Shown here one piece after another: positions 55,830 to 64,000 of a stretch of 64,000 nt of DNA (position 1 is the stretch's first letter; each line of letters opens with the position of its first letter). A program made the position numbers and the translations under genes. The notes under the pieces were generated by a model. The model was not told the origin of the DNA, did no database searches, and saw only the letters and a list, made by a program, of their open reading frames with translations. The stretch is from Loktanella sp. PT4BL. Lineage in GTDB: Bacteria; Pseudomonadota; Alphaproteobacteria; Rhodobacterales; Rhodobacteraceae. The stretch spans positions 62,001 to 126,000 of the forward strand of contig NZ_QJJL01000004.1 of assembly GCF_003201935.1 (NCBI RefSeq), in the 5' to 3' direction.

Positions 55830-57614
55830 CTATGCAGTCTTGGAAAGGTAGGCCTTCCAACCTCCATATTCTGTGATGTCCACGGCATTTCCTAATGCAC
55901 GGCTCTCACAGATAAATCCGTTCACCTGTCGTCCGTCGGAAAGTATAATTGTCCCCAAGCCAAGCGGCGCAGGAATGAGTTTGAGGAAGCCACCCAGTGT
56001 GCTTTCAGGGAGCCGCCAGATTTCCACCTCAATACCGGCCCCGCCACTCTCGGGATCACGTACAAGTCCCGGCTTGGGTGGCGTTGTGTCGGCAAGCGCA
56101 AACAGCCTGTATTCCGACGAGGTTTGAACGGTTTCACGTAGAACACCATCCCGCTCTGTAAGCTGGCTGTTCAAAGGCATACCCGTCAAATGAGCGCCGA
56201 CAACGGCGATGTCGATGTAGGACCCATCCGCTGCGTCCGGTGTGTCCTGATCTGCGATGGTAAGGCGGTCCCGCCCGGTTGCTCCAGACAAAAGTTGATG
56301 GATTTGGCCTCCGAGACGGGCAAGTGCTGCATCAGTGAAAGCCGGTGCGACGAGAGTGACACCTGCGGGCAAGCCGTCTGTGCGGAACCCCGCCGGAACA
56401 GCGATCGCTGCGTAGTCCAGCAGATTGACGCAGTTGGTGTAATAGCCAAGTTGCTTGTTGAGCTGGATTGGCTTAGCCTCCAGTTCCGCCAAGGAATAGA
56501 ACGACGGCGTGGTTGGCACGCACATCACATCGATATCGTCCCAAACCACATCAAGCGCGACTTTCGCTTCGGCGGCTTTGTATATCGCATCGAACGTATC
56601 AACAGCGCTGTATTGCAAACCGTCCTCGATAATCTCCCGGGTGATTGGGTGCAGTGGATCAGGCGATGCATCAAGCCAAGGTGTCAGGGCATGGGTACGC
56701 TCAGCCACCCAAGCCGAGCCGTAGAGCATACGGGCCGTTGCGGCGAAGGGGTCAAAGTCAAACGGGACAAGAGTGTAGCCAGCTTTTGAAAGAGCTGCAC
56801 AGGCGGCGGCGTAGTTATCCTCGGCCTGTGTGTCGCCAAAGAATTCAAGCGAAGCGGCGCTTGGCACACCAATGCGAAGGCTGTCTTGTGGCAAACCTAC
56901 GAGTGCGGCGTCACGTGCATATGGGTCTACCCCGTCAACACCTGAAATGATGCCCCGCACCATATCGGCATCCTTCGCGGTCAGCGCAAAAACCGACAGA
57001 CAATCGTGACTTCTGTTGGCAGGGAATACGCCCGTGGTCGGAACCATGCCTTTGGTTGGCTTGACCCCGACGATATTGTTGAACGCCGCCGGAACGCGAC
57101 CTGATCCTGCGGTATCTGTGCCATAAGAAAAGCTAACCAGATGCGCCGCAACCGAGACGCCCGATCCAGAACTGGAGCCTCCCGAAATCATCTTTTCATC
57201 AAACACCGAATGGGGTGCGCCATAAGGTGATCGGACACCAACCAGCCCCGTAGCGAACTGATCTAAATTGGTCTTGCCAATCAGAACGGCCCCTTGATCG
57301 AGCACGCGTTGCACCGCCGTCGCAGTGCGTTCGGCTATGGGCTGTTCGCCTGCCATGCCCATCGTGGTCGGTAATCCGGCCACATCGATATTGTCTTTCA
57401 CTGCAAAGGGAACGCCGTGAAGTCGCCCGCGGTCTGCAGGATTGATGTCGTCCAATTCTGCCGCAAGCTCCAGAACATCAGCATGGTCTATCCGTTTGAT
57501 AAAAACCGCTGGGTCGCTGTAGGCGTCACAACCAGCAAGAACCTGTTTCATTACATCAGTGACGGTTTCACCGCCTGCATAGCGTCGGGCGAGTTCGCAA
57601 AGGCGTAAATCCAT
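55830..57614 (-). CDS. atzF: allophanate hydrolase
   Basis: Splits allophanate to CO2 and ammonia. The 594-residue protein has an amidase-signature domain with the Ser-cisSer-Lys triad: Lys73 (FAVKDNI), cis-Ser148 (GGSSSGSG) and Ser171 (DTAGSGRVPA). A C-terminal allophanate-hydrolase domain from about residue 460 acts on the N-carboxyurea intermediate. It is not fused to urea carboxylase, and no biotin carboxylase gene is present. It lies 3 bases after the smaller DUF1989 gene. Confidence 0.95.
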   Translation of the reverse strand: MDLRLCELARRYAGGETVTDVMKQVLAGCDAYSDPAVFIKRIDHADVLELAAELDDINPADRGRLHGVPFAVKDNIDVAGLPTTMGMAGEQPIAERTATAVQRVLDQGAVLIGKTNLDQFATGLVGVRSPYGAPHSVFDEKMISGGSSSGSGVSVAAHLVSFSYGTDTAGSGRVPAAFNNIVGVKPTKGMVPTTGVFPANRSHDCLSVFALTAKDADMVRGIISGVDGVDPYARDAALVGLPQDSLRIGVPSAASLEFFGDTQAEDNYAAACAALSKAGYTLVPFDFDPFAATARMLYGSAWVAERTHALTPWLDASPDPLHPITREIIEDGLQYSAVDTFDAIYKAAEAKVALDVVWDDIDVMCVPTTPSFYSLAELEAKPIQLNKQLGYYTNCVNLLDYAAIAVPAGFRTDGLPAGVTLVAPAFTDAALARLGGQIHQLLSGATGRDRLTIADQDTPDAADGSYIDIAVVGAHLTGMPLNSQLTERDGVLRETVQTSSEYRLFALADTTPPKPGLVRDPESGGAGIEVEIWRLPESTLGGFLKLIPAPLGLGTIILSDGRQVNGFICESRALGNAVDITEYGGWKAYLSKTA

Positions 57615-57617
57615 GGG

Positions 57618-58244
57618 TCAGTCTTCCTCAGGCGTCCAGATCAGTACGTTAACCGGCGTCGGGTTGAACCCGTTGCAGGGATTGTTGATCTGCGGGCAGT
57701 TGGAAATCAGGCAGATCACATCCATCTCTGCGCGCAGATCCAGCGAATTGCCGGGGGCAGACAGCCCGTCGGAAATGGCCAGCGCGCCCGTGGGCTCAAT
57801 CGGGACATTCATGAAGAAGTTGACGTTGGCCACGATGTCACGTTTCTCCATGCCCCACTTGGCGGCCTCTGTGACGAAGTTGTCGCGGCACGCGTGCAGA
57901 TGGCGGACCTCATGGCCAAATCGGACCGTGTTGGCCTCACAAGAACACGCCCCGGCGGAGGTGTCGTGCGCTCCAACGGTATCATGTACAACCGTCATCA
58001 TCGGGTTACCTTCATTGGACAGAAGCACTGAGCCTTCGGTGATATAGGGGGACTTTTGAGCAAGGACCGTATCTTGGGCCGAGTAACGTTCCGACGTATC
58101 GTCGGCTCTGTAAAACAGCGTATCAACGGCCTGTTGGCCTTCAAGATCGATGATGCGCATCATCTGACCTTTGCGAATGATCGCAGACCAGCCGACGTTA
58201 GCTGGGATGTGGTGGTTGTCCGCGTGATTGGGGGCGTCTAGCAT
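57618..58244 (-). CDS. DUF1989 protein, urea carboxylase-associated type 1 (carboxyguanidine deiminase subunit)
   Basis: A 208-residue DUF1989 protein of the smaller, UAAP1-like kind. Conserved segments include IPANVGWSAIIRKGQMMRI at the N-terminus, DTLFYRADDTSERYSAQDT near residue 38 and Cys-rich GACSCEANTVRFG near residue 95; Cys and His residues may bind metal. In guanidine users the UAAP1/UAAP2 pair is the carboxyguanidine deiminase (CgdAB) that makes allophanate. I start at the ATG at 58244, which has AGGAG 8 bases upstream, not the GTG at 58253. Confidence 0.9.
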   Translation of the reverse strand: MLDAPNHADNHHIPANVGWSAIIRKGQMMRIIDLEGQQAVDTLFYRADDTSERYSAQDTVLAQKSPYITEGSVLLSNEGNPMMTVVHDTVGAHDTSAGACSCEANTVRFGHEVRHLHACRDNFVTEAAKWGMEKRDIVANVNFFMNVPIEPTGALAISDGLSAPGNSLDLRAEMDVICLISNCPQINNPCNGFNPTPVNVLIWTPEED

Positions 58245-58256
58245 CTGGGTCACTCC

Positions 58257-59081
58257 TTATGACAAGCGTTTACGGTCGCCGAAAAGGGCGTCGGTGTTTT
58301 CAAAGGCGCGGCGGGCTTCGACGGTCCCGGTGCGGGCGAGATCGTCTGTCGCGGCGGGCGGCGCACGAAATTGGGTTACTGCCAAGGGCAGCGGCTCGCG
58401 ATCCGGCGACATTGGATGTGCCGAGTTTGACAGGATCACAATCAGATCCATCTCGGCGCGCAGATCCACAGTAAACGGACCGCTACTGTTTTGATCTTCC
58501 CAATACAGCCGTCCGCCAGAGTCTACCGAAACCGGCGAGAAAAAGCTGATGCAAGGACCAACGTCGCGTTTGCTCAGCCCGTTTTTCAACGCGGCGCGCA
58601 GAAAGTGTTCACGCCCGCTCTGCCAATCACCACCGTCCGCAGGCCCGGGCAAGGATACACCGGCCAAACAGTCGGACCGTCCGAAATCATCATGGGTGAT
58701 CGACACCATCGCACGCCCCATATCCGACAAAAGGACACGGCCCGTGGTCATCTCGCTGGTCCATTGCACCTTGATCGTGTCGCCGGGATTGAACCGTTCA
58801 GAGGTCTCATCGCTGCGCCAGAAACAGGCCGCGACCCCGGTCGCGCTTTCGGCCACAATCCGCAAACCATCGCCGCGTTTCAGGCGGCCGTGCCAGTACC
58901 CTTTGCTCGGCACGAAATCGTCAAAGATAACCGATGACGCCTCAATGGCCGGTACAGGTTGGACGCGGGCGGCAGACTGGCGCGCGGCAAAATCGCCGCC
59001 ATCTCCATTCCCTTCGGACTTCAGCCTCTCATACCGCTCCTGCGGCGTTTCACCTGTGCTCAGGGTGGTTTGAACTGTCAT
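58257..59081 (-). CDS. DUF1989 protein, urea carboxylase-associated type 2 (carboxyguanidine deiminase subunit)
   Basis: A 274-residue DUF1989 protein of the larger, UAAP2-like kind. Segments CFWRSDETSERFNPGDTIKVQ near residue 108 and DDFGRSDCLAG near residue 150 parallel those of the smaller partner, including a conserved Cys. The order larger then smaller subunit then allophanate hydrolase is that of known carboxyguanidine deiminase loci. AAGGAG lies 10 bases before the ATG. Confidence 0.9.
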   Translation of the reverse strand: MTVQTTLSTGETPQERYERLKSEGNGDGGDFAARQSAARVQPVPAIEASSVIFDDFVPSKGYWHGRLKRGDGLRIVAESATGVAACFWRSDETSERFNPGDTIKVQWTSEMTTGRVLLSDMGRAMVSITHDDFGRSDCLAGVSLPGPADGGDWQSGREHFLRAALKNGLSKRDVGPCISFFSPVSVDSGGRLYWEDQNSSGPFTVDLRAEMDLIVILSNSAHPMSPDREPLPLAVTQFRAPPAATDDLARTGTVEARRAFENTDALFGDRKRLS

Positions 59082-59156
59082 GACGAATGGCTCCTTGTAT
59101 TTGGAGAAATTGTGAAATCTTGAGGGCAGCCGGGATTGGCCGCCCTTAAGATTGAA

Positions 59157-59792
59157 TCAAGCGGCCTGTGTTTCAGCTTTGTTTTCCATCGCGGACAGGA
59201 CTTCATCCAAGGTGCGGATTGCGCCGTGCTGCAGGTATTCCATCGCGTTGAGCGATGCCTTATGCGCCTCCAGGCTAGAGCCAGCGACACAGTTTTCGAT
59301 TACGCGGCAGAAATAATCGCCCTGATGGGCGTCAACGAAAGTGTAATGCACGCAGACGTCAGTCAGGCCGCCCACTAGGATCAGAGTCTCCGCCTTGAGC
59401 CCCCTCAGCAGGATTTCCAGGTCGGTCCCGTAAAACGCGGAATAACGACGCTTCGAGATGCGGTAATCATCCGGCAGCATGCCGAGTTCTTCTTCAGCGA
59501 AGGCGGTAAGTGGGTTGCTGTCAAGGCAGTGAACATCTTCATCGCCATCAGTTTCGCGGCCCATGTCGATCAAATTCGCGCGGTGGATCTCCTGAATGAA
59601 TATCACTGGAATTCCGACCTCGCGTGCCTTGTCTATTGCCTCTTTTGAACGCGCCATACGCTCTGCGTAGTCTGGCATATGTGCAATCGCGCGCTTGTCA
59701 TCAGGAATGGGGGCGAAGGTCGATTTCTGGATGTCGATGACGATGAGCGCGGCGCGCCCTTCGATCAGGTCACGTTTCTTCGAAGTGGTCAT
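59157..59792 (-). CDS. isochorismatase-like cysteine hydrolase
   Basis: A 211-residue amidohydrolase of the isochorismatase-like (IHL) family. The triad is Asp20 (LIVIDIQK), Lys114 (RISKRRYSAF) and Cys147 (GLTDVCVHY). The family includes biuret, ureidoacrylate, nicotinamide and guanylurea hydrolases; a subgroup signature GRETDGDEDVHC is visible at residues 78-89. In this operon it would supply the substrate of the two DUF1989 proteins. The ATG at 59792 is chosen by fold start; the frame opens further upstream inside the permease gene. Confidence 0.9.
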   Translation of the reverse strand: MTTSKKRDLIEGRAALIVIDIQKSTFAPIPDDKRAIAHMPDYAERMARSKEAIDKAREVGIPVIFIQEIHRANLIDMGRETDGDEDVHCLDSNPLTAFAEEELGMLPDDYRISKRRYSAFYGTDLEILLRGLKAETLILVGGLTDVCVHYTFVDAHQGDYFCRVIENCVAGSSLEAHKASLNAMEYLQHGAIRTLDEVLSAMENKAETQAA

Positions 59793-59842
59793 AGTGAGGC
59801 CTTTCGTTAACAGATAATATGATTGGGATGCGGAGGTCTGGC

Positions 59843-60628
59843 TCACGCGGCAACTCTTGCTGCGCCGGGTTGTGGTGTTTCTCGCGGGCGCAGATGGCCA
59901 AGGAAGCGCTTTTCGGCCAGCCGGAACGCGAAGGTGATCATGAAAACAATGGCCATGTAGAACACCATCGCGGTTAGAAAGCCTTCGTAGGCGAGGTAAT
60001 AGCGGCCATTCAGCCAGCGACCGACGCCCAAAAGGTCTTGCAACGTCACCGTGCTCGCGATCACGGAGCCGTGCAGCGTGAAAATGACCTCGTTCGAGTA
60101 GGCAGGCAGCGCGCGGCGGAAGGCACTCGGCAGAACCACCAGCCGCATCCGCGCGTACGGTGACATGCCGCATGCCTTTGCGGCCTCGACCTCACCGTGG
60201 GGTGTGGTTTCGATCGCACCGCGCAGAAATTCGGTGGTATAGGCTGCTGTATTCAAGGTGAAAGCAATCATCACGCACCACCACGGGCTGCTGAGGATGG
60301 GATCCCAAAGGAAGCTTTCTTGCACGGCCGTGAACTGGCCAAGGCCGAAGTAGAATAGATAAACCTGCACCAGAAGCGGCGTGCCGCAAAAAACATAGGT
60401 GTAGACACGAATTGCGGGGCTTAGGAACGGCTTGCGGTATGCGCGTGCAATTGTCAACGGCACAGCGATTATCCCCCCGACAAGAAGCGCGAGGAATGTG
60501 AGTTGCAACGTGACCAACGCGCCGTCAACGAACCGGTCGAGGTTGTCATAGATCAGGACAAAATCGATTGGTGACTGAGTTTCACTGATGTTCTTCAGGT
60601 AGTCGTAAAAACTCTGTTCAGGTTCCAT
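59843..60628 (-). CDS. ABC transporter permease (HisM type)
   Basis: A 261-residue inner-membrane permease with about five helices and the coupling motif EAAKACGMSPYARMRLVVLP near residue 150. It forms the second permease subunit of the importer with the gene just upstream, from which it is separated by 4 bases. The C-terminus is short and basic. Confidence 0.92.
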   Translation of the reverse strand: MEPEQSFYDYLKNISETQSPIDFVLIYDNLDRFVDGALVTLQLTFLALLVGGIIAVPLTIARAYRKPFLSPAIRVYTYVFCGTPLLVQVYLFYFGLGQFTAVQESFLWDPILSSPWWCVMIAFTLNTAAYTTEFLRGAIETTPHGEVEAAKACGMSPYARMRLVVLPSAFRRALPAYSNEVIFTLHGSVIASTVTLQDLLGVGRWLNGRYYLAYEGFLTAMVFYMAIVFMITFAFRLAEKRFLGHLRPRETPQPGAARVAA

Positions 60629-60632
60629 CGCC

Positions 60633-61322
60633 TTAGGCCTTTCTCACGCCAGCGGCGTACTTGCGGTCAACCGCCCGCAGGATCACATCAGACAGACCAG
60701 TGATGATCAGGTAGATAACCATAACAGCGATCATGAAGCTAAAGAGCATGTGCGTAGACCGGCCCGCCGTGAAAGCGTTCCAAACCAGATCGTGCAAGCC
60801 AATAACCGAGACAAGCGCGGTAGATTTGACCAGAACCAACCAGTTGTTGGTGAAGCTCGGCAACGCGAAACGTACCATTTGCGGCCAGGTGACGATCCGA
60901 AAGACCTGACTGGGTGTCATCCCCACAGCCTTCGCCGCTTCGATCTGGCCGCTCGGAACAGCAAGGATGGCGCCTCGAAAAGTTTCGGACATATATGCGC
61001 CGAAGATGAACCCAAGCGTCAGCACACCGGCCATGAACTGGTTGATGTCGATATAGCCCCAAAGGCCGGTCAATGCGCCGACTTGGCTCATCAACGTTTG
61101 ACCGCCGTAGAAGATCAACATCATCAAGACAAGATCAGGCACGCTGCGCACAAAGAGGGTGTAGAGTTCACCCGCGCGTCGAACACCGCGCTTGGGCGAA
61201 AGTTTTGCATAGGCCCCCATGAGGCCCAATGCAATAGACAGAAGCAGCGACAGAACAGCCAACGAGATGGTCACCAAAGTGCCCTCGATCAGGATCTGTT
61301 TATACTCGAAGATCACATCCAT
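60633..61322 (-). CDS. ABC transporter permease (HisQ type)
   Basis: A 229-residue permease with about five helices and the motif EAAKAVGMTPSQVFRIVTWP near residue 130. HisQ/HisM-type permeases carry polar amino acids and guanidino compounds such as arginine and octopine, which would fit a guanidino-type ligand here. It follows the binding-protein gene by 74 bases. Confidence 0.92.
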   Translation of the reverse strand: MDVIFEYKQILIEGTLVTISLAVLSLLLSIALGLMGAYAKLSPKRGVRRAGELYTLFVRSVPDLVLMMLIFYGGQTLMSQVGALTGLWGYIDINQFMAGVLTLGFIFGAYMSETFRGAILAVPSGQIEAAKAVGMTPSQVFRIVTWPQMVRFALPSFTNNWLVLVKSTALVSVIGLHDLVWNAFTAGRSTHMLFSFMIAVMVIYLIITGLSDVILRAVDRKYAAGVRKA

Positions 61323-61396
61323 TTGCTTTGTCCAGACATTGAGAGAAGTTGCGACAGGAAAGCCGGAGGACCCCCTGTCGCGCTCTCGTAACGGGG

Positions 61397-62167
61397 TTAC
61401 TCGCCGTAAATGTCGACGTCGAAATAGGTGTCGTTGATTGCCGCATAGGTGCCATCAGCGCGGATCGCCGCAATTGCCGTGCTCAACTCAGCCGCCAGCT
61501 CGTCACCTTTGCGCACCGCGATGCCGGTCCCCTCGCCAAGGCATTCTGGATCATCGACATTGTCGCCAAGAAACGCGAACCCTTCACCCTGTGGGGTGTT
61601 GAGGAAACCGTCGATGGCCTGAAGCGTATTGTTCAACTGCATGTCCAGACGTCCGGCGACAAGATCTGCAAACACATCTTCTTGCGTGTTGTAGAGGCGC
61701 AAGTCAGCGTCAGGGAATGCCTTTTCCACATGACATTGCAATGTGGTGCCGCGCAGTACACCGATCTTCAGCCCTGCGGTACCTTCTGGTGTCAGTTCGA
61801 ATGTTGCGCCTTCCGCCGCGACGAACCGCGATGGTGTCTGATAATATTTTTCAGAAAAGTCGACCAAGCGAAGGCGATCTTCGGTGATCGACATGGAAGC
61901 GACGATCGCATCATATTTGTTTGCGATCAGAGCCGGGATCATGCCATCCCACTCCTGCTCGACCAGCTCGCATTCGCGTTCCAGCTCTTCGCACAAGGCA
62001 AGTGCGATATCGATGTCGAAGCCAGACAAAGACCCGTCAGCTTCCTTTTGCGAGAACGGAGGGTATGCGCCTTCCACGCCGATCCGCAATGGTTCTGCTG
62101 TCGCCATTCCTGCCATCAGTGCAATCGCACCAACTGCGGACGCGAGAAGTTTGTTTTTGAATGTCAT
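61397..62167 (-). CDS. ABC transporter periplasmic substrate-binding protein (SBP family 3)
   Basis: A 256-residue receptor with a signal peptide (LLASAVGAIALMAGMATA) and the fold-3 motifs LRIGVEGAYPPFSQKEADG at the mature start and KYDAIVASMSITEDRLRLVDFSEKYY near residue 92. Cys residues at about 58 and 128 may form a disulfide. The likely ligand is a small cationic or guanidino solute, inferred from the enzymes in the operon only. Confidence 0.93.
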   Translation of the reverse strand: MTFKNKLLASAVGAIALMAGMATAEPLRIGVEGAYPPFSQKEADGSLSGFDIDIALALCEELERECELVEQEWDGMIPALIANKYDAIVASMSITEDRLRLVDFSEKYYQTPSRFVAAEGATFELTPEGTAGLKIGVLRGTTLQCHVEKAFPDADLRLYNTQEDVFADLVAGRLDMQLNNTLQAIDGFLNTPQGEGFAFLGDNVDDPECLGEGTGIAVRKGDELAAELSTAIAAIRADGTYAAINDTYFDVDIYGE

Positions 62168-62227
62168 TTGATTTCCCCTTTATGGACTTGGTCTGGTTTG
62201 TGAATGCGGGCTGCACAGCCTCGCGGC

Positions 62228-63022
62228 TTAGTGTCGGGTATTGGATAGAAATTCCTTCAAGCGCGCGGATTTCGGATCCGTGAACATTTGCTTGGGCACG
62301 CCTTGCTCTTCGATCAGGCCTTGGTGGAGGAAGATCACGTTGGATGAGACATCTCGCGCGAAAGCCATCTCATGTGTCACAACCAACATGGTGCGCCCTT
62401 CCTCTGCCAGTGAGCGAATGACTTTCAAAACCTCTCCCACAAGTTCGGGATCAAGAGCTGAGGTTGGCTCGTCGAACAGCATCACCTCGGGCTCCATGGC
62501 AAGCGCGCGGGCGATGGCCGCACGCTGTTGTTGACCGCCTGAAATATGCGCGGGGTAATAGTCGCGACGCTCGTACATGCCGACGCGTTCCAGAACTTCT
62601 TTGGCGTTCTCGATGGCCTCCGCGCGCGATTGCTTCAAAACATGGATTAGCCCCGCGATGACGTTTTCCATGACAGTCATGTGGGACCAGAGATTGAAGG
62701 ACTGAAACACCATTGCCAGTCTTGCGCGGATGCGTTCCACCTGCCTGGGGTCCGCAGGCCGGGCTATGCCGCCGCGATCTTGGGTCATCTTGATGACCTC
62801 ACCGTGGACGGATATTTCGCCGGATGTCGGCGTTTCCAGCATATTGACGCACCGCAAGAGCGTGCTTTTCCCTGATCCAGAAGAGCCCAACAATGAAATG
62901 ACGTCACCTTCGCGTGCCTCCAGCGAAACACCCTTAAGGACTTCATGCGTTCCGAATGACTTGTGAAGATCATTGACGCCAAGCGAGACGTTCGTGTCGG
63001 CAGAGGTCGAAACAGCGTTCAT
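62228..63022 (-). CDS. polar amino-acid-type ABC transporter, ATPase
   Basis: First gene of the ten-gene operon; a 264-residue ATPase with Walker [10 protein letters not shown] near residue 47, signature [15 protein letters not shown] and Walker [11 protein letters not shown]. The ATG at 63022 has AGGA 6 bases upstream; the frame opens 17 codons earlier. It is divergent from a LysR-type regulator over 117 bases, which must hold both promoters. Confidence 0.93.
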   Translation of the reverse strand: MNAVSTSADTNVSLGVNDLHKSFGTHEVLKGVSLEAREGDVISLLGSSGSGKSTLLRCVNMLETPTSGEISVHGEVIKMTQDRGGIARPADPRQVERIRARLAMVFQSFNLWSHMTVMENVIAGLIHVLKQSRAEAIENAKEVLERVGMYERRDYYPAHISGGQQQRAAIARALAMEPEVMLFDEPTSALDPELVGEVLKVIRSLAEEGRTMLVVTHEMAFARDVSSNVIFLHQGLIEEQGVPKQMFTDPKSARLKEFLSNTRH

Positions 63023-63139
63023 ACGGGTTCCTGTGCGGCTTAAGAGACTGATTTGCTGATCCGAGGCTAACAACTAAATCCCAAGCCCAGAAAGCGCGTT
63101 TAACTTGCGCTCAGCGAAGCTTTTACCTACGCTATAATA

Positions 63140-64000
63140 ATGGGAAACACGCTTCGCCACCTCAATGCACTTAGGGTCTTCGAGGCCGCTGCACGGCATT
63201 CTAGTTTTGCCAAAGCGGCAAGCGAACTGAACGTCAGCCACAGTGTTGTCAGTCAGCATATCAAAAATCTGGAGCTATGGTTCGGAACCGATCTTTTCAT
63301 CAGACACCGTAACCGGGTCGAGTTGAGCGAAAATGGGCGGACCTTGCTTCCGCAAATCGCGAGCGGCCTGCAAACGCTGACAGATGCAAGCGAAACCCTA
63401 CTGCGAAAAACACGGACCGGTACAGTGGTTGTCAGCGCGGAACCTGCGATTGCCTCGCTCTGGCTGCGCAAGCGCATAACCGAATTTTGCAGTCTCTTTC
63501 CGCGAATAGACGTCGACCTGCGGCCAGCGTGGACCCCGGCACAGATTGGCGAAGGGCATGCCGACATCGTCATTCACTTTGAGACCCGGTTGCCGGGACG
63601 TGGCGTGACAAAGGATAGATTGTTCCCAATTGACGGCTTTCCGGCCGCGACTCCGCACTTAAGCGCTAAGCTTTCGTCGCAAGATGCCAAAGTTGATTGG
63701 AACCGTGCGATTCTCATCCACGACAATGGAAAAGAGACCTGGCATAAATGGTATGCGGCCCACGAGCCGGAAAGCACCGGCTGGAACTCAGGCAAGGTCT
63801 ACTCAGATCTTTCTCTCGCAATTGACGCGGCGGCGGACGGAGAAGGGGTTATCCTTGCCGATAATATCCTATGCGAGCGAGAGATACTGTCGGGGCGGCT
63901 GGTCCGCATGGATCCACGAAGTATTCGTTGCATCTGGTACGAAATCGGATTGGACAAGAATACCTCGGGGTCATCCGCAGCATCATTTTTAAAGAATTGG
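63140..64000 (+). CDS. LysR-type transcriptional regulator (3' end outside window)
   Basis: Open to the last base: 287 codons are visible without a stop. The N-terminal helix-turn-helix is clear (LNALRVFEAAARHSSFAKAA, ELNVSHSVVSQHIKNLE), followed by the effector-binding domain (TGTVVVSAEPAIASLWLR, ADIVIHFE). The group looks like GcvA-type regulators. It is divergent from the ABC-transporter/hydrolase operon, the standard place for its activator. TATAAT at 63134-63139 touches the start codon and is probably fortuitous for this gene. Confidence 0.9.
   Translation, partial: MGNTLRHLNALRVFEAAARHSSFAKAASELNVSHSVVSQHIKNLELWFGTDLFIRHRNRVELSENGRTLLPQIASGLQTLTDASETLLRKTRTGTVVVSAEPAIASLWLRKRITEFCSLFPRIDVDLRPAWTPAQIGEGHADIVIHFETRLPGRGVTKDRLFPIDGFPAATPHLSAKLSSQDAKVDWNRAILIHDNGKETWHKWYAAHEPESTGWNSGKVYSDLSLAIDAAADGEGVILADNILCEREILSGRLVRMDPRSIRCIWYEIGLDKNTSGSSAASFLKNW

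Noticed and set aside
63105..63139. TTGCGC ... TATAAT as promoter of the LysR gene
   Set aside because: Spacing of 23 bases is too long and the -10 box touches the start codon, which would place the transcript start inside the gene.

Overview
The window reads as chromosomal DNA from a marine alphaproteobacterium of the Rhodobacteraceae (Roseobacter group). This rests on several things: high GC and dense gene packing, a class I PHA synthase/PhaR/phasin set with TGC-rich operators, several small membrane proteins of a kind typical of the group (DUF2842 and DUF6524-like), a thyX thymidylate synthase, and the order rpiA - gor - hflK - hflC - degP. The genus cannot be fixed from the sequence alone.

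Layout. 1-13 kb is core metabolism: the end of a Kef-type K+/H+ antiporter, divergent cobT/cobS, a 2Fe-2S ferredoxin with a small exported VCBS-repeat protein, the minus-strand run rpiA-(membrane protein)-gor-hflK-hflC-degP, then a GST and L-serine dehydratase. 12.9-22.8 kb holds a DMT transporter, thiamine pyrophosphokinase, a very acidic 578-residue protein, DUF2842, purA, secG, pyrG, a MipA/OmpV-like outer-membrane protein, rlmJ and a TerB-like protein. 22.9-30.7 kb is an amine/amino-acid catabolic block: a HisPJQM-type ABC transporter, a PuuA-type gamma-glutamyl ligase, a class I glutamine amidotransferase and a PuuB-type oxidase, with one DAO-family oxidoreductase on the opposite strand in the middle. 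30.8-35.3 kb is the polyhydroxyalkanoate locus (phaR, phaP, phaC, phaZ) with clear PhaR-type palindromes. 35.3-40.7 kb has three alpha/beta hydrolases, one of which has lost its nucleophile and histidine, and two MFS transporters arranged as two MFS-hydrolase pairs. 40.9-47.8 kb has thrS, a bufferin operon (DUF2282 precursor, DUF692 MNIO, DUF2063 partner, DoxX), an ArsC/Spx-like protein and a cold-shock protein.

47.8-54.5 kb is accessory and partly decayed: a REP-associated tyrosine transposase (RAYT) broken off at an inverted pair of REP elements, a deleted and frameshifted GHKL-type ATPase, thyX, a SLAM-like outer-membrane protein, a 27-base tRNA 3'-end fragment that looks like an integration scar, a GNAT acetyltransferase, a HExxH protein and a non-coding stretch with diverged repeats.

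54.5-64 kb is a ten-gene minus-strand operon with a divergent LysR regulator (cut off by the window end): a polar-amino-acid-type ABC transporter, an isochorismatase-fold cysteine hydrolase, two DUF1989 proteins (the urea-carboxylase-associated / carboxyguanidine deiminase pair), allophanate hydrolase, RidA and an ornithine-cyclodeaminase-fold enzyme. No biotin-dependent urea/guanidine carboxylase is present. The gene set resembles a guanylurea-type route (hydrolase, carboxyguanidine deiminase, allophanate hydrolase, giving ammonia and CO2). I regard this operon and the bufferin operon as the two most interesting systems in the window.
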